From Sphingomonas turrisvirgatae (GTDB lineage: Bacteria > Pseudomonadota > Alphaproteobacteria > Sphingomonadales > Sphingomonadaceae), in the NCBI RefSeq assembly GCF_001721295.1, contig NZ_MDDS01000009.1:19027-83026 (forward strand): DNA of 64,000 nt. Direction: 5' to 3'. The translations under genes and the position numbers were made by a program. Within the stretch, counting starts at the first letter, position 1, and each line of letters begins with the position of its first letter. Under the pieces are notes generated by a model that saw only the letters and a list, made by a program, of their open reading frames with translations, made no database searches and had not been told where the DNA came from. Shown here piece by piece: positions 54,961 through 64,000 of this stretch.

Positions 54961-56250
54961 ATGGCGGCCGCGATCGGGGTGAGCCGGGGGCAGGAGGGCA
55001 GGCCGGCGCGTCCCGGCTTCGTCCTGACGATGCTCACCTTCGTCTACGTGCTCAACTTCCTCGACCGGCAGCTGATCGGCATCCTTGCCAAGCCGATCCA
55101 GGATTCGCTGGGCGTCAGCGACGGCCAGCTCGGGCTGATCGGCGGGCTTTATTTCGCGATGTTCTATTGCTTCATCGCGATCCCCGTTGGCTGGTTCGCC
55201 GACCGCACCAGCCGCGTGGGGGTGTTAAGCCTGGCCTGCGCGATCTGGAGCGGGGCGACCGTCGCGTGCGGACTTGCCGCCAACTATACCCAGCTGGTCA
55301 TCGCGCGCATGACGGTCGGGTTCGGCGAGGCGGGCGGCGTGCCGCCTTCCTACGCCATCATCACCGATACCTATCCGCCGGGAAAGCGCGCCGCCGCGCT
55401 CGGCATCTTCAACCTGGGGCCGGCGATCGGCGCGGCGCTGGGCGTGGCGTTCGGCGCGGCGATCGCGGCCCGGTTCGGCTGGCGCATGCCGTTCATCGTG
55501 GTCGGCGCCATCGGCGTGGTCACTGCCGTCCTGGTCTGGCTGACGGTCCGCGAGCCGCAGCGTGGCGCAATGGACGCCGTACAGTCGGTGCCTGACGACA
55601 AGGCGCCGTTCTGGCCGACGGTCGGCAGCTTTCTTGCCAACCCGGTCCTCATGCTGGCGGCGCTGGGCAGCGGCGCCACGCAGTTCGTGACCTATGGCCT
55701 CGGCAACTTCGCGGTGCTGTTCCTGATGCGCGAAAAGGGGATGACGCTTGGCGATGTCGGCATCTGGTATGCGCTGGTGCTCGCGCTCGGCATGGGCGGC
55801 GGCATGGTCGTGTCGGGCCGCGTGATCGATCGGATGACGCGCACCTCGCGCGCCGGTTACGCCATTGCGCCGGCGGCGTCGCTGGCCGTTGCGATGCCCT
55901 TCTACCTCGGCTTTCTCTGGGCGCCGTCCTGGCCGCTCGCGCTCGTGCTGCTCGGCGTCGTCATGGTGTTCAACTATTTCTATCTCTCCGCGTCGGTCGC
56001 CTTGGTGCAGGAAGAAGTGCGGCCCAGCCAGCGGGTGCTGTCGGGCGCGTTGCTGCTGCTCATCATGAACTTCATCGGCCTCGGCCTCGGCCCGACCTGG
56101 GTCGGCTTTGCCAGCGACTGGTTCAAGGCGCAGGGCAGCGCGACCAGCCTGCAATCGGCGCTCTACACCCTGACGCCCTTCTACCTCATCGCGATCGGGC
56201 TGTTCCTCTGGCTCGCCCGCGTCCTGCGGCGCGATCGGGTGCCAGCATGA
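54961..56250 (+). CDS. MFS transporter
   Basis: This is a 429-residue major facilitator with 12 predicted helices. The loop 2-3 signature GWFADRTSRVGVLSLAC is the standard MFS motif A. The N-terminal half reads FVLTMLTFVYVLNFLDRQLI, as in the hexuronate/aromatic acid and spinster-like branches of sphingomonads. It carries the substrate or product across the inner membrane. It follows the receptor by 4 bp and overlaps the esterase start (ATGA at 56247). Confidence 0.9.
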   Translation: MAAAIGVSRGQEGRPARPGFVLTMLTFVYVLNFLDRQLIGILAKPIQDSLGVSDGQLGLIGGLYFAMFYCFIAIPVGWFADRTSRVGVLSLACAIWSGATVACGLAANYTQLVIARMTVGFGEAGGVPPSYAIITDTYPPGKRAAALGIFNLGPAIGAALGVAFGAAIAARFGWRMPFIVVGAIGVVTAVLVWLTVREPQRGAMDAVQSVPDDKAPFWPTVGSFLANPVLMLAALGSGATQFVTYGLGNFAVLFLMREKGMTLGDVGIWYALVLALGMGGGMVVSGRVIDRMTRTSRAGYAIAPAASLAVAMPFYLGFLWAPSWPLALVLLGVVMVFNYFYLSASVALVQEEVRPSQRVLSGALLLLIMNFIGLGLGPTWVGFASDWFKAQGSATSLQSALYTLTPFYLIAIGLFLWLARVLRRDRVPA

Positions 56251-57869
56251 AGCGCGTGATCGCCACCGCGCTCGCGGCAAGCCTGCTCGCCACGCCAGCC
56301 TTGGCCCAGACCCTTGTCGACGCGCCGGCCGGCTCGGTCGAGGGCAGCGCTCAGCGATCGGTGCGCGTGTTCAAGGGCATTCCCTATGCCCGCCCGCCGG
56401 TCGGTCCGCTGCGCTGGAAACCGCCGGCCGCGCTGCCCGCCTGGTCCGGCGTGCGTCGCGCAACCGAGTTTGGCCCGGCCTGCGTTCAGCCGGTCAGTCG
56501 CAGCCGCGGCATCTATAGCGACCCGCCGGCGCGGATGAGCGAGGATTGCCTGACGCTCAACATCTGGACGCCGAAGACTGCGACGCGTCTGCCCGTCTTC
56601 GTCTGGATTCACGGCGGCGCCCTCGTCAGCGGCTACAGCCACGAAAGCATGTACGATGGCGCGCGCATGGCCGAGCGCGGCGGCGTGATCGTCGTGTCGA
56701 TCAACTATCGGCTTGGCATCCTGGGCTATCTTGCGCACCCCGAACTCAGCGGCGAGTCGGGCGAGGGCGTATCGGGCAATTACGGCCTGCGCGATCAGAT
56801 CGCGGCGCTGAACTGGGTCCAGCGCAACATCGCCGCGTTCGGCGGGGATCCGGGCAATGTCACGATCGCCGGCGAATCCGCCGGTGGCCTCAGCGTCATG
56901 TACCTGATGGCCAGCCCGGCCGCGCGCGGCCTGTTCCACAAGGCGATCGCGCAGAGCGCGTACATGATCACCGCGCCCGAGCTGAAGCAGGGCCGCTTCG
57001 GGCTTCCACCGGCCGAAGCGGTGGGCAGCGCGGCGATGACCGCGCTCGGGGCGCCCGACCTGGCCGCCCTGCGCGCCATGGATGCCGAGAAGCTCACCAA
57101 CACGGCCGCCGCAAAGGGCTATGGCCCCTGGGGTACCGTCGATGGCAAGCTGCTGACCCGTCAGCTGGTCGAAACCTGGGATCGCGGCGAACAGGCGCCG
57201 GTGCCGCTGATCGCCGGGTTCAACGCGGGCGAGTTGCGCTCGCTGCGCGTGCTGCTTCCGCCCGCACCGGCCGGGCCGGCCGCCTATGAAGCGGCGATCC
57301 GCGAACGCTATGGCGACCTGGCCGAGCCGTTCCTGGCGCTCTACCCCTCGCGCGACATCGACGCGGCAATGCTCGCGACGACGCGCGACGCGCTCTATGG
57401 CTGGACGGCCGCACGGCTGGCGATCGGGCACACCGCGATTGGACGACCCGCCTATCTCTACCTGTTCGACCATGGCTATCCCGCCGCCGACGACAATGGC
57501 CTGCACGCATTCCATGCTGCGGAGCTTCCCTATGTCTTCGGCACGATCGGCCAGACCGCGCCTTATTGGCCCAAGATACCCGACGACCTCGTCAACCGCC
57601 GCCTGTCCGACGCGATGCTTGGCTATTGGAGCAGCTTCGCGCGCGCCGGCGTGCCAGGCGCAGCCGGCCAGCAAGGGTGGAAGCCCTATGGCAAGGAAGC
57701 CAATTACATGACCTTTGCCGGCGTCCCCAAGCCGGGCGTGAAGCTGTTCCCCGGCATGTTCGCACTGCACGAAGCGGCCGTGTGCCGGCGGCGAGCGGCG
57801 GATATCGCATGGAACTGGAACGCTGGCCTTGCCTCGCCGGTGCTGCCCAGGACGGCGGGGTGCAGATGA
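56247..57869 (+). CDS. Carboxylesterase (type B family)
   Basis: This is a 540-residue exported esterase with a signal peptide (1-20, ending TPALA). The oxyanion hole is WIHGGAL, the nucleophile is Ser211 in GESAGG, and the late conserved HAAELPYVFG supplies the catalytic His. Type B enzymes cut carboxylic esters and some lactones. It sits between MFS and acyl-CoA ligase genes with 4-bp overlaps on both sides, so I infer that it releases a carboxylic acid for CoA activation. Confidence 0.92.
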   Translation: MKRVIATALAASLLATPALAQTLVDAPAGSVEGSAQRSVRVFKGIPYARPPVGPLRWKPPAALPAWSGVRRATEFGPACVQPVSRSRGIYSDPPARMSEDCLTLNIWTPKTATRLPVFVWIHGGALVSGYSHESMYDGARMAERGGVIVVSINYRLGILGYLAHPELSGESGEGVSGNYGLRDQIAALNWVQRNIAAFGGDPGNVTIAGESAGGLSVMYLMASPAARGLFHKAIAQSAYMITAPELKQGRFGLPPAEAVGSAAMTALGAPDLAALRAMDAEKLTNTAAAKGYGPWGTVDGKLLTRQLVETWDRGEQAPVPLIAGFNAGELRSLRVLLPPAPAGPAAYEAAIRERYGDLAEPFLALYPSRDIDAAMLATTRDALYGWTAARLAIGHTAIGRPAYLYLFDHGYPAADDNGLHAFHAAELPYVFGTIGQTAPYWPKIPDDLVNRRLSDAMLGYWSSFARAGVPGAAGQQGWKPYGKEANYMTFAGVPKPGVKLFPGMFALHEAAVCRRRAADIAWNWNAGLASPVLPRTAGCR

Positions 57870-59455
57870 TCGACGGCAGCATGCAGGACTTCCCGCTGAC
57901 GCTCGACAAGTTCCTGGACCACGCGGCGAAATGGCATCCCCACGCACAGGTGGTGACCGCGCGAGGGGGCGGGGTGGAGCGCATCGGCTATGCCCGCCTC
58001 GCTGAGCGGGCGCGGGCGATCTCCTCGCTCCTTGCCGGGTTCGGCGTCGCGCGCGGCGATCGCGCCGCCACGCTGGCGTGGAACAGCCAGGCGCATGTCG
58101 AAAGCTGGTATGCGGTGATGGGGATGGGCGCGGTGTGCCACACGCTCAATCCGCGGCTGACCGCGGCGCAACTCGCATCGATGGCGGTCCAGTCGGGCGC
58201 GCGGCTGCTGGTGGCCAGCGCCGATCTGCTGCCGCTCGCCCGCAGCATTGCCGCGCAGGCGAGCGGGATCGAGCGCATCCTGGTGATCGACGGCGATGCC
58301 GATGACGGCGCGCGGCCGCCGGCAACGGCGCTGGAGCCGCTGATCGCCGGCGCGCCGGGCGGGATCGCGTGGGGCGACTTTCCCGAAACGCATCCCTCGG
58401 GGCTTTGCTTCACCTCGGGCACGACTGGCGCGCCCAAGGGGGTGACCTATACGCATCGCGGCTGCTTCCTGCACACACTGCGCTGCCTGCAGGCCGATGT
58501 CATGGCGATCCGTTCGAGCGATGCGGTGCTCGCCGTGGTGCCGATGTTCCACGCCAATGCCTGGGGCCTGCCGTTCACCGTGCCTGCCGCCGGGGCAAAG
58601 CTGGTGCTGCCCGGCCGGCACAATGATGGGGCCAGCCTGGCACGGCTGATCGCGGCAGAGGGCGTGACGATCGGCGTTGCCGTCCCCACCGTGTGGCTCG
58701 GGCTGGTGGAGCATCTCGAATCCACCGGCGAGACGCTGCCCAGCCTTGCGCGGATCATCGTCGGCGGCGCGCCGATGGCGCCGGCGCTGATGGCGCGGAT
58801 TGAGGCGGTGCTGGGCGTCACGGTGCAGACCAGCTGGGGCATGACCGAATTGTCGCCGTCCGGCACCGTCGCGCCGCCGCACGATCCGGCGCGCAGCGCC
58901 AGCGTGTCGGGTCGCCCGGCGATCGGGATCGACTTACTGCTGACCGATGCCGATGGGGTGGCGCTGCCGCAACAGCGTGACCATGAAGGGCATCTGCGGG
59001 TGCGCGGCGCGGCGGTGATCGACCGCTATTTCGGTCAGGAAGCGCCGGCTACCGATGGCGATGGCTGGTTTGCGACCGGCGACCTCGCGCGGATCGATGC
59101 GCATGGCAATCTCGTCATCACCGGCCGGGCCAAGGACTTGATCAAGTCGGGTGGGGAATGGATCAACCCGGCAGAGATCGAGGCGGTCGTGGGCGCGCTG
59201 CCGCAGGTGAGCCTGGCGGCCGTGATCGGTCGCAGCGATCCCAAATGGGGCGAGCGGCCCATCCTGCTGGTCGAGATGAACGACAACGAGGTGGACGGGG
59301 CCGGTGTCAGCGATGCGCAATTGCTCGAGCCGTTGCGCGGACGTGTCGCGCCATGGTGGATCCCGGACGCGGTGATCCGGCTCGACGCGATGCCGCTCGC
59401 CGCGACGGGCAAGATCGACAAGATTCGCTTGCGGGCCGAACATGGAAGCGCTTGA
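57866..59455 (+). CDS. Acyl-CoA synthetase (AMP-binding, fatty-acid CoA ligase type)
   Basis: This is a 529-residue ANL-superfamily enzyme that adenylates a carboxylate and transfers it to CoA. The P-loop is LCFTSGTTGAPKGVTYTH, the A5-like motif is TSWGMTELSPSG, the hinge region is WFATGDLARID and the catalytic Lys is in ATGKIDKIRL. Medium-chain or unusual acids are typical for this length. ATG 57866 overlaps the esterase stop. It likely activates the acid released by the esterase. Confidence 0.9.
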   Translation: MIDGSMQDFPLTLDKFLDHAAKWHPHAQVVTARGGGVERIGYARLAERARAISSLLAGFGVARGDRAATLAWNSQAHVESWYAVMGMGAVCHTLNPRLTAAQLASMAVQSGARLLVASADLLPLARSIAAQASGIERILVIDGDADDGARPPATALEPLIAGAPGGIAWGDFPETHPSGLCFTSGTTGAPKGVTYTHRGCFLHTLRCLQADVMAIRSSDAVLAVVPMFHANAWGLPFTVPAAGAKLVLPGRHNDGASLARLIAAEGVTIGVAVPTVWLGLVEHLESTGETLPSLARIIVGGAPMAPALMARIEAVLGVTVQTSWGMTELSPSGTVAPPHDPARSASVSGRPAIGIDLLLTDADGVALPQQRDHEGHLRVRGAAVIDRYFGQEAPATDGDGWFATGDLARIDAHGNLVITGRAKDLIKSGGEWINPAEIEAVVGALPQVSLAAVIGRSDPKWGERPILLVEMNDNEVDGAGVSDAQLLEPLRGRVAPWWIPDAVIRLDAMPLAATGKIDKIRLRAEHGSA

Positions 59456-60176
59456 GGTGCGCGAACGCCCCATCGACGGGGACGAGGAAGATTTCGTGGT
59501 TGAACTCGCAAAGCCCCGGCGGCGCACCAAAAAGGCCGAGCAGCGGGCCGAGACGATCGAGCAGATCCTGGACGAGGCCGAGTATCTGTTCTCCAAGCAC
59601 GGGCTGCACGGAGTTACGCTGAAGGACGTGGCAAAGCGCGTCGGCGTGCACCACACGCTGCTGAACTATTATTTCGAGGACAAGAAGAAGCTGTTCGACG
59701 CCGTGTTCGCCCGCCGCGCGGTGGTCACGAGCGAAAAGCGGATGCAGGCGCTGGACGATTACGACGCGGCATGCGGGGGCAAGCCCACGGTTGAAGGGGC
59801 ATTGCACGCGTTCCTCGACACCGACCTCGACCTCTATATCGAAGGTGGGCCGGGCTGGAAGAACTATGGTGCGCTCGGCGCGCTTGTCGCGAACACGCCC
59901 GAATGGGGCGCCGAGCTGATGGACGAGCATTTCGACCCGGTCGTGCTGCGCCTGATCGGCCTGCTCAAGCGCGCGCTGCCGCACTGTTCGGAAGCCGATA
60001 TCTTCTGGGGCTATCACTTCGTCACCGGCGCGCTGATGGTGACGCTGGCTCGCACCGGGCGCATCGACAAATTGTCGGGCGGCCAATGCCGCGCCGACGA
60101 TTTCACCGCGGTCAAGGCGCGGATGGCATCGTTCATGGCGGCCGGCTTTCACCAGATCTGCAACGCCAAGCGCTAG
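59442..60176 (+). CDS. TetR family regulator of the ester cluster
   Basis: This is a 244-residue TetR protein. An extended basic N-terminus (AKPRRRTKKAEQRAET) precedes the HTH (LHGVTLKDVAKRVGVHHTLL, then NYYFEDKKKLF). The C-terminal domain resembles FadR/PaaR-type acyl-CoA-binding regulators by size, which fits control by the acyl-CoA product; that is inference. The start overlaps the ligase stop by 14 bp. TTCA-type operator candidates lie before the receptor and SDR genes. Confidence 0.9.
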   Translation: MEALEVRERPIDGDEEDFVVELAKPRRRTKKAEQRAETIEQILDEAEYLFSKHGLHGVTLKDVAKRVGVHHTLLNYYFEDKKKLFDAVFARRAVVTSEKRMQALDDYDAACGGKPTVEGALHAFLDTDLDLYIEGGPGWKNYGALGALVANTPEWGAELMDEHFDPVVLRLIGLLKRALPHCSEADIFWGYHFVTGALMVTLARTGRIDKLSGGQCRADDFTAVKARMASFMAAGFHQICNAKR

Positions 60177-60218
60177 CCTTGCGATGGCCGCGGCAAGATC
60201 AGCGCACCGCCAAGTATA

Positions 60219-60242
60219 TTCACTCACTTGTTAATGAATGAA
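60219..60242. promoter_or_regulatory. TetR operator candidate before the SDR gene
   Basis: The left half TTCACTCACT and the right half AATGAATGAA are imperfect mirror images, with the TTCA/TGAA repeated in each half (17 of 24 positions mirrored). It lies 12 bp before ATG 60255. Size and composition are typical of TetR family sites. Confidence 0.55.
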
Positions 60243-60254
60243 CGAGGTTTCGAC

Positions 60255-61121
60255 ATGGAGTTACAGGGTCGCACTGCAATCGTGACGGGTGCTGGCGGCG
60301 GTCTTGGCCGCGAACATGCCCTTTATCTCGCCAGCCGTGGCGCAAAGGTCGTGGTCAATGACTTGGCGATCGAGGCTGCGCAAGCGGTCGCGGCCGAGAT
60401 TGAGGGGAAGGGGGGTAGCGCCCTCGCGATCGCCGGATCGGTCACCGACGAACAGGCGATGGGCGAACTGGTCGCGTCGATGGTCGATACCTGGGGGCGG
60501 GTCGACATCCTGGTCAACAATGCCGGCATCCTGCGCGACAAGAGCTTTGCCAAGATGACCATGGCCGATTTTCGCACGGTCGTCGACGTCCACCTCATCG
60601 GCGCGGCGATCTGCAGCAAGGCGGTGTGGGACGTGATGCGGGCGCAGAATTACGGGCGCATCGTCATGACGACCTCGTCTTCCGGCCTGTACGGCAATTT
60701 CGGTCAGGCGAATTACGGCGCGGCCAAGATGGCGCTGGTCGGTCTCATGCAGACGCTGGCGATCGAGGGTGAGAAATACGGCATCCGCGTCAACTGCCTC
60801 GCACCGACCGCAGCGACGCAAATGACCCATGGCGTGCTGGCGGAGGAGAGCCTGGCCGCGCTGGACCCGGCGCTGGTCAGCCCGGGCCTGCTGGCGTTGG
60901 TCGGTGAGGCCGCGCCGAGCCGCGCGATCCTGTGCACTGGCGCCGGGCATTTCGCGACGGCTCACGTGACCTTGACGCAGGGCGTGTATCTTGGCGGCGA
61001 TGACGCCGGCCCTTCGCTGATCGCCCGCTGGGATGACGCCGACGACCGGTCGGGTGAGATCGTGCCCGCCTATGGCTTCGTTCAGGCCGAGCGGGAGGTC
61101 GCCAGCGCCACCTCGCGTTGA
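60255..61121 (+). CDS. SDR, 3-hydroxyacyl-CoA dehydrogenase (MFE-2 type)
   Basis: This is a 288-residue SDR of the kind fused to hydratase in peroxisomal multifunctional enzyme 2. The turn is TGAGGGLGREHALYLASRGA, then NNAGILRD, and the catalytic Tyr and Lys are in YGAAKMAL. After the core it lacks the C-terminal SDR consensus and instead ends with GVYLGGDDAGPSLIARWDDA. It probably oxidises the 3-hydroxyacyl-CoA formed by beta-oxidation of the ester acid. ATG 60255 has AACGAGG at the right spacing. Confidence 0.88.
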   Translation: MELQGRTAIVTGAGGGLGREHALYLASRGAKVVVNDLAIEAAQAVAAEIEGKGGSALAIAGSVTDEQAMGELVASMVDTWGRVDILVNNAGILRDKSFAKMTMADFRTVVDVHLIGAAICSKAVWDVMRAQNYGRIVMTTSSSGLYGNFGQANYGAAKMALVGLMQTLAIEGEKYGIRVNCLAPTAATQMTHGVLAEESLAALDPALVSPGLLALVGEAAPSRAILCTGAGHFATAHVTLTQGVYLGGDDAGPSLIARWDDADDRSGEIVPAYGFVQAEREVASATSR

Positions 61122-61446
61122 GGCGGCGGCGACGCGGCACAGACACTTGTCGACTGTCCCGCACCATCCGGTGCGGCTTGCCCCGACCCGGCTCGCGCTT
61201 CCCTAGCGCGGCCCGGACCGAATGCGGCTGACCTGATCGCCGCCGCTGTTGCAGCGCTCCCCCTTTTAGGCCTTCCAGCGCTGCCTCGCTGGCCACCGGC
61301 GACGGCCGCTCATCCATCGCGAAGCGGTGACCACTGCCTTGCCTCACGCTCGGACAGCGGCGCGTGAAAATGTCAGAAAGCTCAACTTGCTTTCATCAAG
61401 AATGGACATCATCCAATGACTTGAAGGGGGAGGCGCTGTCTTAGTT
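61122..61446. other. Intergenic region with one hairpin
   Basis: This 325-bp gap between the SDR and TolC genes holds a CCGCACC/GGTGCGG hairpin at 61160-61178, without a T-tract. I see no reading frame with codon bias and no tRNA. Upstream of the TolC start I cannot see a promoter that matches a clear consensus. Confidence 0.5.
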
Positions 61447-61518
61447 GTGTCGAATCGTGCCGCTTGCGGTCTCAAGATGACGTTCACGCGCGCTGGCGCG
61501 AATTCGGCGCGGACTGGC

Positions 61519-62784
61519 ATGCGAACGTTGGCGTTACTGACATTCATGTTGATGCCTGGTGCGCCTGCGCGGGCCGATACGTTCGAGCAGGTGCTTCATC
61601 TTGTTGCCGAGAAACACCCAAGACTGGTTGCATCGCGCCAGCTTACGCGCGCCGGTCGCGCCGATGTGCGCGCTGCCCGATCCAGCTATCGTCCCCAACT
61701 TGGGGTTCAGACAGATCTTGGCTGGGCGGGTCGCACCGCTTCATCGGACTCGGGGATTGCGCTTGCGCCGGAAGTCAGCGTAAGCCAGCTGGTCTTCGAC
61801 GGCGGGCGCACCGCCGCCGAGATCCAGCGCCGCAGGGTGCGGGTCGACCTGCTCGGCGTGCAGGAGCAGGCGGTTCTCGCGCAATTGTCGGTCCAGCTTG
61901 CCAAGGCGTGGATCGATCATGCGCGGGCCGAGCAACTCGTTGCGATCAGCGAGCAGCAGGTCGCTGCGCTGGGAATGCTCGCCACGTTGGTCAAGGATAT
62001 TGCCAGCTTCGATCGCGGGCGCGCCTCCGACGTCGTCATGGTCGACTCGCGGCTTCAACAGGCCGAAACGACGCTCGAAACGCGGCGCATCGCGCTGGTC
62101 GAGGCGCGCGCGCGGGTGCGGGAGATCGCCGCGCTCCCGGTCGAGCCGGAGGGCAGCGTCGCGGACCTCAGCGGCGCGCTGCCGCCAAGTGCCGAGGCGT
62201 GTCGCGGCATCGCCGCCTCCAGCCCCGCCGTGCAGATCGCGGACCTCGAGGCGGCGGAGAGCGAGCAGGCGGTACGCGGGACGCGGAACTGGTGGATGCC
62301 GCAACTCGCGGTCGAGGGGGCGCGGACGTCGGAGCGGACCGCGGATGGACGAACCAATCTGCTCAACGGCTTTGCCGTCCGGCTGCGGGCCTCTGCACTG
62401 CCGTTCGACAGCGGCGGGGGACGGGCGCGGCATGAATCGGCAAAAGCGGCATTCGACGCGGCCCGCTCCAACGCCGAGCTCATCCGCACGTCGCTGGCCG
62501 ATCAGGCGGCGCGGCTGTGGACCTTCCAGGCTCAGCGCCGCGAACGGCTGTCGGCGCTCGAGGGGATCGTCGGCAAATCCGACGAGGCGCGCGACATCGT
62601 CTTCGAACAATTCCGGATCGGCCGTCGCTCGATCCTGGACGTCCTGGCGTATGATCTCGAGCGGTTCAACAGCCGCGCACAACTGGTAAACGAACGCCAC
62701 GACATCGCCACCACCCAGTATGAGTTGCTGGGCATATTGGGGCGAGTTTACCCGGCGCTCTGGCCAGAGGCGGTGGCGTTGTGA
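61519..62784 (+). CDS. TolC-family outer membrane efflux protein
   Basis: This is a roughly 421-residue TolC/OEP protein, the outer-membrane channel of a type I secretion system. The signal peptide starts MRTLALLTFMLMPGAPARA; longer frames at 61477 or 61447 would put charged residues before it. Helical repeats are visible (ARSSYRPQLGVQTDLGW, LNGFAVRLRASALPF, then FEQFRIGRRSILDVLAYDLE). The stop overlaps the ABC exporter start (GTGA at 62781). Confidence 0.9.
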   Translation: MRTLALLTFMLMPGAPARADTFEQVLHLVAEKHPRLVASRQLTRAGRADVRAARSSYRPQLGVQTDLGWAGRTASSDSGIALAPEVSVSQLVFDGGRTAAEIQRRRVRVDLLGVQEQAVLAQLSVQLAKAWIDHARAEQLVAISEQQVAALGMLATLVKDIASFDRGRASDVVMVDSRLQQAETTLETRRIALVEARARVREIAALPVEPEGSVADLSGALPPSAEACRGIAASSPAVQIADLEAAESEQAVRGTRNWWMPQLAVEGARTSERTADGRTNLLNGFAVRLRASALPFDSGGGRARHESAKAAFDAARSNAELIRTSLADQAARLWTFQAQRRERLSALEGIVGKSDEARDIVFEQFRIGRRSILDVLAYDLERFNSRAQLVNERHDIATTQYELLGILGRVYPALWPEAVAL

Positions 62785-63842
62785 CCGCGCCGGCGCTCGA
62801 TCCCGCGCTGGTCGAGGCTGTGGCGACGTGCCTGGCAGGACGCGACACTGGTATCGGCGATGCGGCGCTTCGCGCGGCGCTTGGCGGTATCGGGGACGCC
62901 GAACGGCTCCCGATTGCGCTCGCCGATCTTGGCGTCGAGGCGCAGTGGCTGCGGCCGCGGCAGGTCGACGGCGACATGCTGCCGGTGGTCACGCTTGACA
63001 ACGCCGATTTCGCGGGCATCGCCGATGACCTCGATACCGCTCGCTCGGCGGCCCGCTGCCTCGCCTTCGGCACCGTGCTGCGCAGCGACATGCGCGCTGC
63101 CGATCTGGTCCAGCGAGCTGACAAGGGCTGGTTCTGGCCAACGCTTTGGCAGTATCGCCGCTATTATTTCGAGGCGGCGGCGCTCTCGGCGGTAATCAAC
63201 GTCCTCTCCCTCGCCGGCATCATCTTCATGATGACCGTCTATGACCGCATCCTGCCCAATCTTGCCTTCGTCACCTTGTGGTCGCTGCTCGCCGGCGTCG
63301 GCGTGGCGCTGCTGTTCGAGTTCGTCTCGCGCACCGTTCGCGGCCATGCGCTGGACAGTGCGGGCAAGAAGATCGACCTGATCCTCGGCGACGCCGTCTT
63401 CTCGCGCGTGCTGGCGACCCGGCTCGAGAACCGCGCCCAATCCTCCGGCGCGTTCGCCAACATCATCAAGGAATTCGAATCCGTCCGCAGTTTCGTCAGT
63501 TCGGCTACATTGGTGGCAATCGCCGACCTCCCGTTCGCGCTTCTGTTTCTGCTCGTCGCCGCATTGATCGGCGGGCCGCTGGTATTCGTGCCGGTGATCG
63601 CGTTGATCCTGGTCGCCGGCCTGTCGCTGCTGGTGCAGATTCCGATGGCGCGGCTGGCGAACGAGAATCTGCGTGAGGCGGCTGTGCGTCACGGCACGGT
63701 GATCGAGAGCCTGGAGGGGATCGAGACGCTAAAGGCGCTCCGGGCCGAGGGGCGGATGCGTCGGCTGCACGAACATTCCAGCGGATTAATCGCCGAGCGC
63801 GCGGCTCGCAGCCAGAGCTGGTCCAACCTGGTGCTGAACTGA
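62781..63842 (+). pseudogene. Type I secretion ABC exporter, truncated by an IS element
   Basis: This is a 353-codon 5' part of a LapB-like ABC exporter. A C39-like N-terminal domain (residues 1-115, without the catalytic cysteine pattern) is followed by the first membrane segments (ALSAVINVLSLAGIIFMMTV, then YDRILPNLAF) and the rest of the membrane domain to SQSWSNLVLN. The stop is a TGA formed by the IS end at 63840. Full-length members are about 700 aa; the entire ATPase domain (Walker A, signature, Walker B) is absent from the window. The upstream TolC gene is intact, so the secretion system is probably inactive unless the rest was moved or the IS excises precisely. Confidence 0.9.
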
Positions 63843-64000
63843 TCTGCCCCCCGCTGAGTGGCCCGGAGACTATGTGACGTGACCCCCGTTTCTTCATCCA
63901 GTTGGAACTAGAGACCGGCCCCTACAAGGGACGGACAGATGAAGCGGAAGCAGTTTTCGGAAGAGCAGATTATTGGCATCCTGAAGGAGGCTGAGGCGGG
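63840..64000 (+). mobile_element. Left end of an IS3-family insertion sequence
   Basis: The element begins TGATCTGCCCCCCGCTGAG at the point where the ABC exporter sequence breaks off. Terminal TG and this C-rich inverted repeat are usual for IS3-family ends. Its transposase gene starts 99 bp inside. The right end lies outside the window. Confidence 0.85.
63939..64000 (+). CDS. IS3-family transposase OrfA, N-terminus (partial)
   Basis: From ATG 63939 the frame reads MKRKQFSEEQIIGIL and continues with a KEAEAG start of an HTH, the standard beginning of IS3-family OrfA (DNA-binding part, later joined to OrfB by frameshifting). AAGGGA at 63926 is the ribosome site. Only 20 codons are in the window. 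Confidence 0.9.
   Translation, partial: MKRKQFSEEQIIGILKEAEA

Overview
The window is GC-rich (codon third positions are mostly G or C) and reads as the chromosome of a sphingomonad-like alphaproteobacterium. The evidence is three TonB-dependent receptors, a SapC-family protein, CpdR, COQ9, an anti-SD-like small RNA with a promoter close to the alphaproteobacterial CTTGAC-N17-CTATAT form, a bacteriophytochrome with its haem oxygenase, and tightly overlapping ATGA/GTGA operons. The species cannot be fixed from the sequence alone.

Region 1-24 kb is mostly housekeeping and accessory metabolism. It holds an Old Yellow Enzyme (cut by the window start) divergent from an EamA exporter and COQ9; a REP-like inverted repeat; a DinG-type helicase with a SixA-like phosphatase; a three-gene molybdenum hydroxylase operon (2Fe-2S subunit, Tat-exported molybdopterin subunit, dihaem cytochrome c); an amino-acid permease with MTA phosphorylase; bphO-bphP; DUF1289-rhlE; an FAD-linked hydroxyacid oxidase; SapC; a candidate CCUCC-type sRNA; N-formylglutamate amidohydrolase; cpdR; tRNA-Val; and a divergent TetR/SDR pair beside the remnant of a LysR gene and a roughly 700-bp stretch with no convincing gene.

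Region 24.4-40.3 kb is the most interesting block. An XRE-cupin regulator faces two transcription units whose promoters share a 25/31-bp match. Unit 1 is a membrane-anchored serine hydrolase plus an enolase-superfamily epimerase (DgcA type). Unit 2 is a TonB receptor, a DUF1611 protein (DgcN type), a YkvI-like transporter, a second serine hydrolase, an M19 dipeptidase lipoprotein and an S15-type peptidase. A third serine hydrolase and a TetR gene with a perfect palindromic operator close the block. I interpret it as a system that imports, trims and epimerises D-amino-acid-containing peptides, with D-glutamate as the likely central metabolite.

Region 41.7-49.4 kb is an ECF sigma / FecR / STN-TonB receptor / M16 peptidase unit that resembles Fus-type protein import. 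Region 49.4-52.4 kb is a minus-strand extracytoplasmic flavin/iron redox operon (PepSY, DUF2271, DUF4198, ApbE). Region 52.6-61.1 kb is a TonB receptor, MFS carrier, carboxylesterase, acyl-CoA ligase, TetR and SDR set, likely for uptake and catabolism of an ester. The window ends with a type I secretion locus (TolC plus ABC exporter) in which the exporter is cut before its ATPase domain by an IS3-family element.
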